In this document: in pieces, positions 1-12,579 of the stretch
Layout: each line of letters begins with the position of its first letter
How positions within the stretch are numbered: the first letter of the stretch is position 1
Assembly: GCA_902806565.1 (NCBI GenBank)
Contig: CADCXA010000056.1
Location: 248,001-312,000 of the forward strand
Direction of reading: 5' to 3'
Length of the DNA stretch: 64,000 nt
DNA from: Hypoxylon rubiginosum
Lineage: Eukaryota > Ascomycota > Sordariomycetes > Xylariales > Hypoxylaceae
The notes under the pieces: generated by a model
Database searches by the model: none
What the model was told of the DNA's origin: nothing
The model's input: only the letters and a program-made list of their open reading frames with translations
Program-made: the position numbers and the translations under genes

Positions 1-739
1 CAGTTCTCCTACAACGCTGCCATGTTATTGCAAGGTGCTGCGTTCTTGTACAATTACGTAAGTATTCCGCTACCCTCTCAAAATATGTCGCTACGAAATG
101 AGGCATCCTATGAATACCCTTACCCTCCTACATTCCTATATCCGAAGCCGAACCTAGATCTTCCGCTAACATATCATAAAACAGACCGAAGGCGAGCAGA
201 TCTGGAAAGACCGTATCGATAATCTAGTCGACCGCACGCTCGAGATCTTCTTCCCCGGCGACATCGCTTTCGAGCCGTCCTGCGAGCCGGGTAACTGCAA
301 TGCCGACATGGAATCTTTCAAGGGTTATACGGCCCGTTGGCTAGGTACGACGATGCAGCTGGCGCCCTACACGCGCGACAAGATCTACCCGGTGCTCAAG
401 ACTTCGGCACAGGCCGCCGTCAAGCAATGTACGGGTGGTGACAACGGTCGGTTCTGCGGTTTCCACTGGACCACGGGTACCTTCGACGGCGAGATCGGCG
501 CGGGCCAGCAGATGAACGTCCTGGGCGCTTTGATCAGTCTTCTGTCTCCCGACGTCGCGGCACCTCTCACCAACAGCACCGGTGGTACCTCGGTTGGTAA
601 CGTGAATGCCGGTTCCGACGAGCCCCTCGTACCTACCTTCGCCCCCATCACGGGCGGTGACAAGGCCGGTGCGGGTATAATCACGGCCCTTCTCGTCGCG
701 GGCTCGCTCTCGGCTTTTGCCTGGATGAGCATCGACTGA
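1..739 (+). CDS. GPI-anchored GH76 mannan endo-1,6-alpha-mannosidase, Dfg5/Dcw1 family (5' truncated)
   Basis: This is the C-terminal part of a Dfg5/Dcw1-type protein; the gene enters from the left edge. Exon 1..57 encodes the family motif FSYNAAMLLQGAAFLYNY. An intron at 58-184 (gtaagt...cag) follows, and exon 185..739 runs in frame to the stop. The visible 204 residues hold a cysteine-bearing segment (CEPGNC), the stretch TARWLGTTMQLAPYT and a WTTGTFDG-type motif. The protein ends in a Ser/Thr/Gly-rich spacer and a hydrophobic tail (AGAGIITALLVAGSLSAFAW), as expected of a GPI-anchor signal. The family acts outside the plasma membrane and is thought to transfer GPI-anchored mannoproteins onto wall glucan. 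The catalytic half lies outside the window, so activity cannot be judged. The family call is confident. Fungi carry several paralogues, so no symbol is given. Confidence 0.9.
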
Positions 740-3700
740 AGAGAGTTTTTATAGACTAAAGGGGTGTGTGTATTCCGGCGTCACGTGTTTTTGCTATGAT
801 TTTGCTCAGGAAATGAATACCCGGGTTGTAATTACAGAGGTCGAACGGACCATTACAACGGATTTGTACATAAACAACAACTTTCTTCTCCCTTTCACAC
901 GTTTGCCGCGGAATCGGATCTCGGGAGTGTTAAGGGCTGCTACGTGAGAGACTGGAATAGCCGGGCAGATACGCAGAAAGGAGGTAAGAAGGAAGGAAAG
1001 AAACAAAGAAAGAAATGGGTGAGATAGGTTCAGAGGAAATCTAATTTCATACCGACAGGACATGCTTGCTTCCATTGCTATGGACCTTTTGTCTATCCAC
1101 CAGGTAATAATTAAACAAAGATGCCTAGGTTGGTTGGTTGTAAAGGCGTATTTGATATTATATCCTAGTAGTACCCTATACCGCTTCACCTATCTTAATC
1201 GTGAAGCGTACGGGCACGGATTTCAATCGTTGTCGTCCGTATATTACATAATACTCGCCTTACGTAACCTTGGAAGGGAGAATTCTTGCGAGGGAGTCGA
1301 ATTAGAGATTCTGTCTTTATGCTGACATGGAGAACGACATGTGTACTAAATTGGTAGTAGGTCAAGCTCCACTGACTAGAGAGTATGGAATTATTGTTGC
1401 TGTTGCTAACCACGTAACGACAGAAGCCTATAGAGACCACACGATCTCTTTACGTACCTGCCAAACTATAGTAAATAACCAGGTAGGCTATCGAGGGCGA
1501 CTATCATGAGAGCGAAGGTATATATCTAAGAAAGCAAGCAATATTGAAAGGCAATTTACTGTGAAAATATCTAGATAAGTTGACACCCGTCACATTGAAT
1601 AAGCTCGGTTACCTTACTCTTTACGATTTGTTAAAGACTATCCCTCAGGCTCGGTTGCATGATGATCTATTAGAATCTTGCGAGAAAACCTGTGACTTAT
1701 ATGTGTAGAACCTATACCTCCAGAGAGCCAGCCTGCTAATGAATGTATATACCAAGATCGAGTAGATAGACATATGCTGTCATTATGAACTCCCCTTTCG
1801 AAGTATAGACTCGGAGAGCGTGACGATAGTATGATTGTTTCCAATGGGTACAATTTTGGTTATGAAAGGCCGATGGTAAAACACAGTCGAGTCGAGTTGT
1901 ATGATCAAAAAGCTGAGATGGTTCTGTGAGTGATACTACTCCTATTCTCAACCAGATTTCTTAGTCAGTCCCCATGCAAATGTAAGACCTAGCGAATACC
2001 CGACACTTTCGAGAGGTGTTATAACAATTTTGCTACCGTGCTGATTCGGCCAAACGAGACTTTATAATCGGATTCTTTCAACGGAGATGCTGAGACAGTC
2101 TGATTAGCTTCCGCGATCCTGTGTGTGCCGAACCGAGGCTACACTTCTCTAATGTCATGATGGTTAGATCCGAGCCGATAGCTCCGTAAAAATACAGAGA
2201 CGGCGGAGATCCGAGTTACGATGATCTATCGTCGTGATGACCTTAATCCAACCACGCCTACTTTTGACAGTGGCTGAAGTCCGTCTGTAAATTTGATCCA
2301 TAATAACAAACCTAGGAGAGCCAAGCCACAATCTGTAGATTTCACGATACCAGATCTAGCGGCCCAACAATGCCGCCTTAACCGTCGGACGGGTACATGA
2401 GACCTCTTACCGCACTGGGAACTGTGGGATAAGGAATAGAAAATGTGACTGTGCAGGCCGTAATCGTCATAACTAATGAGTGCCGACGTATTGTGGCAAT
2501 TCTCCTCCAATTCCATCGATTAAACTGATACGCATACTGTAGAGCGATCCGCGTAGATGCAGTTGCATGCAAGTGCAATTATCCAGTCAAATACGTCATC
2601 AGCCGTCTTCTGCCCCTTTCCGCACGTGCATAGGTATGGGTTAGGGGCCAGGGGGCATTAGGGGGGCCAGTATTGTACCTTGGTACCTTGGTAGTTTACT
2701 TCCAGGCTCGCAATATCAACAACAGTCATTACAACTCGTCTCTTTTAATAACATGAAATCAAGACTAATCTGACTATCTTCTAATTCAGGAATTCATAAT
2801 CCGCAACTTGACTTTCTTGTTTTTATTTTCTACATAATTCCCAAGACATTTCCAGCCTTTGTGGCTCTTTTCTCTACCAGGTACTTACATATTTTCTATC
2901 ATCGATTGCACCGCCACATTTTACATGCTAGTTAGCTATTAGCATCAATAACCTTTCTAGCTCTGTTGGAAATTTCAGACAAAACAAGATCTTTTCCGAC
3001 TGGTCTTGAATTAGTCCGTCTCCGAGTTCTATATCGGGCTACCCCTGGTTTTATACTCGTATCGACGCGCATGAGAATAACCATATCATAGCCCAAGAAA
3101 AGCCGTCTTAGTTAGGTGTGTTGATCAGCCCTACGACACACCTCTCGGGTCGCGCGTGGTATAGCGTGGTACAGTGTGAATTGTAAGCTTCTCCCACTTT
3201 GTACCGCGAAAGTGAGGCGGTGATCCGTTCCGCCTACCCCTACCATTGCTTACCATTGGCTTCGCTGCAACAAACTTTCGGAGGTAAAGAAGTTTTGACA
3301 CCGGGGAACGTCTTTGCTGATATCACCGGGCATCGCATTAGAAACACGTACGTTACACTACTGCTGACGGAACAGCACAGAATAGCAAGAATAAGCCGAG
3401 TTGCAGCTTTGTTGAGAGGTTGTTAGAACGCGAGACACCAATCCCACTTACTAGAGGGAGTACTTGTCCGACTAGACAGTGCTCTCTCCGGGGTTGATCG
3501 TGGAAACTATGCGTAAGTTGTTTCTCTCCCAATTCCCATCCTTATCTACTTTGTATATTTTCCCGAATCTCGGACTTGTATGCGATAGCTGCTTCACGTC
3601 CGAGACGCCCAAGTCGAAACCCGTGCTGCTTGTACTACGGCACTTATCCCCGTATCTACCATTGGGAGGTATCCATTCCTACTCCGATCCACCCCAACGC

Positions 3701-4452
3701 ATGCAGCCGAAGCTACATTAATTCCGGCAAACTTCCCAAGTGGGGGGCGTAATTGTATGTTGGCTTCTGGCTGTTTGATAAGATGTCATAGAAGACGGAG
3801 AACTACATGTCAATATGCCGTCGTATCTCGATGGAGACTATATGGCTCTTCCTACGAGTTTCGTTACAAGACACTAAGACATGTATCTCCGCATTCGCCA
3901 ACAAAGAGTCGAGAAAGAGAAAGCTGAAGCCAAAGCCGATGCCGATGCCTCGATGCTCTCTCTTTATTGTTATAGATCTTGCAGCAGACAGACTGTAGCC
4001 CAGTACCTAGGTAGCCCAGGTAGCCTTGGAGTGGATCGCACAGCGTCGCCATCCCGAAAGCAAGGCGAGAAACCCCACACAGTTCAGAGCACACGTTATC
4101 GAATCATCAAGGGGTCCAGTGACCTGCTGCCAAGTACGGTCTGCACGGCTCTGCACGGTCTACTACGCCGGCCTTGAAATCACTAATGACTGGCCTTCGA
4201 CCTTTTGCTTGGTTTGCCTACTACCCCTGACATCCTAGATTACGCATGAGATCTTGTCCAATCATATTATCCCCCACGCCACCATTTCATCCCGGATTTC
4301 CAAGTGGTTCTACGCCTATTTAGTCTAGGCCTCTCTCTTCTTCTTCCCGCTTTCCTGTTACGGTTCCTCTTACACGTTCTCCTCTTTCCCCGTTCTCAAT
4401 ACAGAACAACCAACCGACCTTGGCGTCGAACTTGCCAAAGCCGCACACATCG
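740..4452. other. long intergenic stretch
   Basis: Nothing coding is convincing over 3.7 kb. Open frames are short, mostly lack ATG starts, and none resembles a known family or shows spliced continuity. The last 150 bases before 4453 are CT-rich, as in a fungal leader. They contain a 25-codon upstream ATG frame (4246-4323) and a TACAG at about 4400 that could be the acceptor of a 5' UTR intron. Neither is proven. I see no tRNA, hairpin terminator or clear transposon ends. Confidence 0.5.
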
Positions 4453-7176
4453 ATGAAGGAAAGCTCAACTGATACGGCCTCTTATATAGATCGCATACGC
4501 TCTTGGGCACGAGGTCACGCGTATGGAGGCTCTACATTATCCACAGCGTCCAACGGCAACTCTATCCTTCCGATAAGTAACCCTACCACCAACCCACAGC
4601 GACAACCGGAAAAGGGTCGCAATGCCAGCACCGGCGCCCTCGACGGGGGTCAAGCCGTACCGAACGGCGCCCCGAGCTACGACCGTAGCAGTCAGCCCCG
4701 AACGGATACCGAAGATGCCGATAAGTCAGCTCCGCCGGCATCTGAAGTGGAGGGGACGGGGTCTGTCGTAGGCGACGAAGCCGCCGCCGCCGCCACCAAG
4801 AAAAAACCTAACGTCGTCGTCGAAACGTACCTGGAGCTCAAGAAGGTCATACTGCACAGCTGGATCAACTTATTCCTCGTCTGCGTCCCCGTGGGTATCG
4901 CTATCGCGAATATTCCCAATAGGAACGCCGGAGCTACGTTCGGTGTCAACGCCGTCGCCATCATCCCGCTGGCGGCGCTGCTCAGCCACGCTACGGAGTC
5001 GGTAGCACGCAAGATGGGTGACACCATCGGTGCGCTGCTCAACGTAACGTTTGGCAATGCTGTCGAATTGATTATCTTGTACGTTTTGGGTATTTGTTTT
5101 GTAATGTGAACTCTGCTAACAATCCCGATAGCATGTAAGTCGAAATCAACCTTGTGGTTTTGATGTCTTGATGAGACTACTGCCGAAATACACAATACAT
5201 CTCGTGTAGTTTGCATATTGGATTATTGCTAACGTTGTTTTTCTTTAGCATTGCTTTAGTTAAGGTAAATACGTCTGTCATATAGTTACCCATTCATATC
5301 GCTAACACCAAATAGGGTGAGATTCGTATCGTTCAAGCTTCATTGCTAGGATCTATTCTCGCAAATCTGCTGCTCATTTTGGGCATGGCCTTCCTCCTCG
5401 GTGGTCTTCGATTCCGTGAACAGGTTCGTATTCTTTATTCATGCTGCCAATTGACATTATCTAATGCGACTTAGATCTACAACAGTACCGTGACGCAGAT
5501 GAGCGCATGTCTGCTCAGTTTGAGCGTGATTAGTCTTATGCTACCGGTTAGTTATACTTGCGTCTAATTCTACGGATTATACTAATTAGCCGCAGACTGC
5601 ATTTCATGCATCATTTGCAAACAAGGAAGAAGCGGATAGCGAGTCGCTAAAGATCAGTCACGGCGTCAGCGTTGTATGTTCCAATCCCCAAATCTTTTCG
5701 TGTATGGCCTACTAACACTAGTTTCAGATCCTCCTCTTAGTGTACCTTGTGTATCTGTTGTTCCAGCTGAAATCACATGCGTACATGTATGAGTCTACTC
5801 CCCAGCACATCATTGACGAGGAGGCAACGCCTGGACCAGCCGCCGCATGGCTCGAGTCGTCTGATTCGGACTCGAGCTCTTCTTCGGATTCGGATTCGGA
5901 CAACTCTAGTCACTCGAGAGAGACCATGTCGAAACGTGTTCGACGCGCTATCCGTGGTCACCGTCGTAGAAAGTCAAGTGTAGCATCGATCGATACTGAC
6001 GATGGTGTTCGTACTCGTACTTCGTCCCTCGGAACCAATAGTGTTAGTCCTGTCCAGGAGGGTTCCAAATCTGGAGACTCTGCAAATGGTCACGTCTTCT
6101 TCCCCCGTATGAATTCTCAGGGTAGCGACGAGGCCATCGAAGAGGAAGAAGAACCTAAGTCTCGCCGTAAACGGCATCACAAGCGCTCTAAACGTAAGTA
6201 TTATAAGCGCAGCAGAAAGGCATCGAAATCGAATCTGGCAGATCCTGAAAAGGCTGCCAATTCGGAGAACATTGCCGCTCTCGGACCTGACACCACGCAA
6301 AATGCTGTTGCCAACACCGGAGAGCCGCGTCGCGTGGATTTTGCAGATACGATCGCTAACGTGGAGGGTCCGATCGAGGGTACGTTCGAGGTGACGCCTA
6401 CCGGACCCCGACGCCCTTTCAACAACCTGCGTGCTCTCTCGCTCCGAGCCGGTGCTAAGAGCCTGGCTCCGCCAGTTTTCACGCATCCTACGGATGGTAC
6501 CGTCGTCCCCGTGGCACCGATCGGACCTGTGCCGCGTGTTCGATACGGCATCCGTAGAACCAACTCGCTCCCGGAACGGCTTAACCAGTACCAGTACAGG
6601 TCACCTGGGGCCATGATGCCTTCGCAGGTTCCCGCGGCCGCTCTGGCTGATAGCAACGGCGAAGACGGCCAACAGCACGAAGACGACCTCTCACGAGGCG
6701 CAGCTATTATCATGTTGCTGATCTCGACCGCCCTCGTAGCCACGTGTGCCGAATTCATGGTCGACGCTATCGACGACGTGGTAGCAAACAGCGCGCTTAA
6801 GGAGACGTTTATCGGTTTGATCATCCTGCCCATCGTCGGTAACGCGGCAGAGCACGTGACGGCCGTGACGGTGGCAATGAAGAACAAGATGGATCTCGCA
6901 ATCGGTGTAGCTATAGGATCGTCGATTCAGATCGCCCTGTTCCTCACCCCCCTCGTGGTCATCATCGGCTGGATCATCGGTCAGCCCATGACGCTCTACT
7001 TTACGCTGTTCGAGACGGTGTGCTTGTTCGTGTCGGCCTTTATCATCAACTTTTTGATCTTGGACGGACGGAGCAACTATCTCGAGGGCGCGCTGCTATG
7101 TGCGACGTATGTCATTATCGCCGTCGTTGCTTTCTTCTACCCCGAGGGTGACGCCGCGGGCACGTTGGGTGCTTAA
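4453..7176 (+). CDS. vacuolar-type Ca2+/H+ exchanger (CAX family, Vcx1-like)
   Basis: A CAX antiporter that moves Ca2+ (possibly Mn2+) into the vacuole in exchange for protons. Proposed exons are 4453-5078, 5132-5134, 5249-5264, 5316-5423, 5475-5546, 5596-5673 and 5728-7176, giving 783 residues. Each intron has GT/AG ends, and several have a CTAAC branch site. The two signature CAX repeats are present: GNAVELI at about residues 201-207, continuing as ALVKGEIRIVQASLLGSIL, and GNAAEH at about 672-677, followed by GSSIQIALFLTPL. About 300 residues of Ser/Asp- and Arg/Lys-rich disordered sequence separate the halves, so the protein is much longer than yeast Vcx1. The first in-frame ATG (4453) was chosen. 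The frame is open further upstream with no ATG, so an upstream coding exon remains possible. The 3-nt exon is needed to restore the conserved spacing of the first repeat. Confidence 0.93.
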
Positions 7177-8330
7177 GTGTTTTAGTCCTTGGGGTCTTCC
7201 GGAATAGCTCATCTAGTTATATGCGACATCTTTTCAAGTGCGTGATGAGACATTGAGACATACAACTATCACTACTTTCGTATACTTAGCTACTTGAGAA
7301 AATATCCGGAACATACCAGCAATTGTTGCATCATTACGATACAAATTCTGCTAGTATGAAGCACACGGCGACTAGCTGAGGATTTTTAGGGGAGGCGGTT
7401 TTATTTTCGGAGCTTGTTTTACTCTAACGATGGAGATTTTGTCTCGATCCGTAGGACAAATTGATGTTCTGAAGGGGAATACTAGGAAATTGTTTTAGGG
7501 GGGATAAGCTGAGCCAGCTAACTTGGCCGCTTTCTACAGGTAATCTATGATGTGTGTTATTTTAATTTATTACACAGTTCTAGACTAGATTAGCTACTAC
7601 ATGAATGGAGAGACACTCTTTCTGAAGATGGACTTTATGATGCCCCTGAAGTGATATATCCTTTCTCAAGTTGATAGTAGCTGAGCTATCCAAGGTGAAT
7701 TAGAATATAAGAGTGATGAGCAAGCCAAGTCCCTGAATTACGTCATTGTGTAGACATATAAATAGGATGCAGTAGTTTGCATTAGACTTAGCGGGGAGAG
7801 GGGGGCAATCCGGCTAGACGGTTTTTATCTAGATCTTTGGGTCCACGGAGGCTGAGTAAAGAAGCGAGAACTTAAAGACACTTCAATATTTGTCACGAGC
7901 AGTTTCATTCTAAGCATCCGACGTAGCACAGCCCTCCTGTCGTAGTAATTGATTGCTCTCCTTCGTGAATCGTATCTGGGTCATACCAATTGTGTCTTTC
8001 ACATTCACCTCCAACAATACCTGTCATACTCTCATCATTCTACATTCATCAGCTACACGTCTACACTTCCACACGTCTACAGCTGTACACTACAACCACT
8101 TCCAGGGTCCACCAGAACCAACATGAGATATCGGAAAACAGCCACCCCCTTCTCATAAATAACAAGGTCTGAAACCGGTATTACATATCCTAGCTGCCAA
8201 CTTCTACATACAACAAAAAAACAGTACCTAGTTGCTTGCCAACACCCTCTCCATACGTTCTCAAGTATACAACCGTACAAGGTACTACTACTGTATAAGA
8301 CAAAGCTACTGTACAAGACACAGCTACACA
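7177..8330. other. intergenic; 3' region of the exchanger and promoter of the SPRY gene
   Basis: No credible gene. A TATAAATA lies at 7757-7764, too far from 8331 to be assigned to that gene. The last 250 bases are rich in TACAC/ACTACA runs and pyrimidines, typical of a fungal leader. Nothing else is recognised. Confidence 0.4.
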
Positions 8331-9623
8331 ATGTGTTTCGGAAGCAAGGATAAATCCAACGACCCGGCTCCCAAGCCAGCCCAGGTCCAACCGCACCCAC
8401 AGCAGCAGCGGCCGTCGTCTTCCAAGCCCACCGCCAGTATGCCGCAACAACAGTATTCGCCTCCGTCCGGCCCACCGCCTTCTCACACCGCTCAGGGGTA
8501 CGCGTACCAACAGCCTCAGTCCCAGTCCCAGTCCCAGGCCCAGGCCCAGTCTTACGGCGGATACGCTCCACCCCCAGGCCCCCCGCCCTCTCACCACCAG
8601 GCCCACGCGGCGGACCCGCTTCCATCCAAGAACAACCCGTTCTTCAACAACAACAACGATCCGCAGCAAGACTTCGCCCCTCCGCCCGGCCCACCCCCCT
8701 CCTCCTCTCAACACGGCCAGGGTCAAGGAGGAGAAGGAAGCAAACAGCATGACTGGCAGACCGCCGTCCCAGACACCTCCCTCCTCCCCCCACCCCCCAA
8801 CTTCTTCTCCGGCTACGACCGCTCCCCCGCCAACAACGCGACCGAGGCCGAGTGCGACGCCGGCGAGCGCTGGTGCGCCGCCTACCCCCTGTACCCGGCC
8901 ATGCCGTACGACGCCGCCGCCGCCGCCGCCGTCCTCGCCGGAAACGTCGCCTTGTACGCCCCGCCCGGCTTCCGGGGCGCCGTGGCCCAGGTAGCGGGGG
9001 CAGGACCGGGCGTGTGGCGGGGTCATAGCGGAGCCGGCGGCCCGGACGCGTGTCTGGCCACGTACCCGCCGCTCTACCACGCCGCGGCCCACGCGCCCCG
9101 CGTGCCGGGGAGGCGGTTCACCGCGTACTACGAGGTGCGCATCCTCGAGCAAGGGAGCAGCAGCAGGTCGGAAGAGGAGGTCAGCCTGGCGATCGGGTTC
9201 GCGGCGCCGCCGTACCCGGGGTTCCGGCTGCCGGGGTGGCACCGCGGGAGCGTGGGGGTGCACGGGGACGACGGGCACCGGTACGTGAACGACCGGTGGG
9301 GCGGGAGGGATTTTGCGGGGGTGTTTAGGAGGGGGGAGACGGTGGGGTTGGGGATGGAGTTTTTTCTTGTTCCTTCCTCTTCCTCTGCTGGTGCTTCCGC
9401 GGGTGCGAACGAGATAGGAGTGGAGATATTCCTGACGCGCGACGGACGGGAGGCCGGGCGGTGGGACCTGCACGAGGAGACGGACCGGGTGCAGGACCTG
9501 CCGGTGACGGGGCTCGAGGGGTACAACGACGTGTGCGCGGCGGTGGGGGTGTTCGATAAGGTGGCGTTCGAGGTGGTGTTCGCGCCGGATCGGTGGATGT
9601 GGAAGGGGCATCGTCAGGGTTAG
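8331..9623 (+). CDS. SPRY-domain protein with proline-rich N terminus
   Basis: Single-exon gene of 430 residues starting at the ATG of MCFGSKDKSND. The N-terminal 130 residues are low complexity, Pro/Gln/Ser-rich, and carry three copies of a YxPPxGPPPS-type motif (SPPSGPPPSH, APPPGPPPSH, APPPGPPPSS) around a QSQSQSQAQAQ tract. A conserved linker (LLPPPPNFFSGYDRSPANNA) leads into a SPRY fold, with YYEVRIL, IGFAAPPYPGFRLPGWH, GSVGVHGDDGHRYV, GRDFAGVFRRGETVGLG and a C-terminal AAVGVFDKVAFEVVF strand. SPRY domains bind partner proteins, and fungal members include ubiquitin-ligase adaptors. No transmembrane helix is seen, unlike Ssh4/Ear1. Cys2 near the N terminus could be lipidated, which is speculation. 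The gene body is very GC-rich, which leaves long open frames on both strands. Function is otherwise unknown. Confidence 0.88.
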   Translation: MCFGSKDKSNDPAPKPAQVQPHPQQQRPSSSKPTASMPQQQYSPPSGPPPSHTAQGYAYQQPQSQSQSQAQAQSYGGYAPPPGPPPSHHQAHAADPLPSKNNPFFNNNNDPQQDFAPPPGPPPSSSQHGQGQGGEGSKQHDWQTAVPDTSLLPPPPNFFSGYDRSPANNATEAECDAGERWCAAYPLYPAMPYDAAAAAAVLAGNVALYAPPGFRGAVAQVAGAGPGVWRGHSGAGGPDACLATYPPLYHAAAHAPRVPGRRFTAYYEVRILEQGSSSRSEEEVSLAIGFAAPPYPGFRLPGWHRGSVGVHGDDGHRYVNDRWGGRDFAGVFRRGETVGLGMEFFLVPSSSSAGASAGANEIGVEIFLTRDGREAGRWDLHEETDRVQDLPVTGLEGYNDVCAAVGVFDKVAFEVVFAPDRWMWKGHRQG

Positions 9624-10395
9624 TTTGGCCCCTTGATGGTGGGTGAGAAGGAGAAGGAGAAGGAGAAAGAAGGGGAGTGTAGACGGAAGAGCGGGAACGG
9701 AAGAATGAGAGAGGTGGAGAAAGCGAAGTGAGATGGAAAGGATAAGAGGAGGGCGGTCTGTTTATTGAGGATGAGGTGGATAGCTAATAGCCTGGTGTTG
9801 CGTATCCGAAAGAGCTACGTTGTACGATACTGTGTTGTTGTATTGTACGAAGGGGAGACTAGTTAATCGAATATGTACCAATGCTCAGGATTGAAACCCG
9901 TCACAAACTAGATGCCTTGTCCACCAGTTGAATCTACGTCTCTCTTGATATTCCGCCTAGATCGGTGTCCGGTATCACTTCTCATGTGTGCAAACTCAAC
10001 AGGTAGCCATACGAGACACATCTCACCCTTTCACAAATATAGAAGCAACGAGAAGCAGAAGAACACGAGAAACTGATTATAATTTGGCCTGCTTGCATCA
10101 AATCCAGTATGAGTCGTCATTTTTTCCCTCTCTATCAAGAAAAGAATGAAGCAAGGAAGGAGATCTAACGGGAACTTTTCTTCCCGTGCCGTCATGAATA
10201 TGGCTCATGATATTCCCGAGCTGGCTACTACTCTCTCTCTCTCTCCCCTAATGATGAGTCCTCCCATCAAATTGTAGCCGTCCCCTTGATCCCCGTCAAC
10301 ATCATGACTTTTTCATCCATTCATAATCTGCCTACTACCCTCTCAGGAGCAGCAGAAGCCCTATCGTCATCGTGGTCATCATCGTTGCCGTCAAG
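9624..10395. other. convergent intergenic region with a tRNA-like sequence
   Basis: This lies between two converging genes. It holds a GAGAAG microsatellite just after the SPRY stop (about 9646-9670), a tRNA-like sequence on the minus strand (9883-9936, listed separately) and a CT repeat at about 10230-10245. No protein gene is supported. Confidence 0.5.
9883..9936 (-). other. tRNA-like sequence, possibly a SINE or tRNA relic
   Basis: Read on the minus strand, the segment starts with a good pol III A-box/D-arm (TAGATTCAACTGGTGGAC). An arm that can pair ACAAG with TTTGT over an 8-nt loop follows. It ends in a B-box/T-arm (GGGTTTCAATCC) with a weak 4-bp stem. The A-to-B spacing of about 37 nt is close to that of a tRNA. 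The flanks do not pair as an acceptor stem and the anticodon loop is not canonical, so it is not a functional tRNA. It could be a decayed tRNA gene or the head of a tRNA-derived SINE. Confidence 0.3.

Positions 10396-12579
<2,184 letters not shown>

Noticed and set aside
4420..4452. Start of the exchanger at 4420
   Set aside because: Position 4420 is a TTG. The first in-frame ATG is at 4453, and TTG is not a usual start in this kind of nuclear gene.
5079..5248. A single 170-nt intron in the exchanger without the CAT exon
   Set aside because: It stays in frame but removes a residue from the conserved CAX helix. It also ignores two complete sets of splice signals around CAT.
8190..9611. 473-codon open frame on the minus strand over the SPRY gene
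   Set aside because: It is low-complexity Gly/Arg/Val sequence with no domain. It arises from the GC-biased third positions of the real plus-strand gene.
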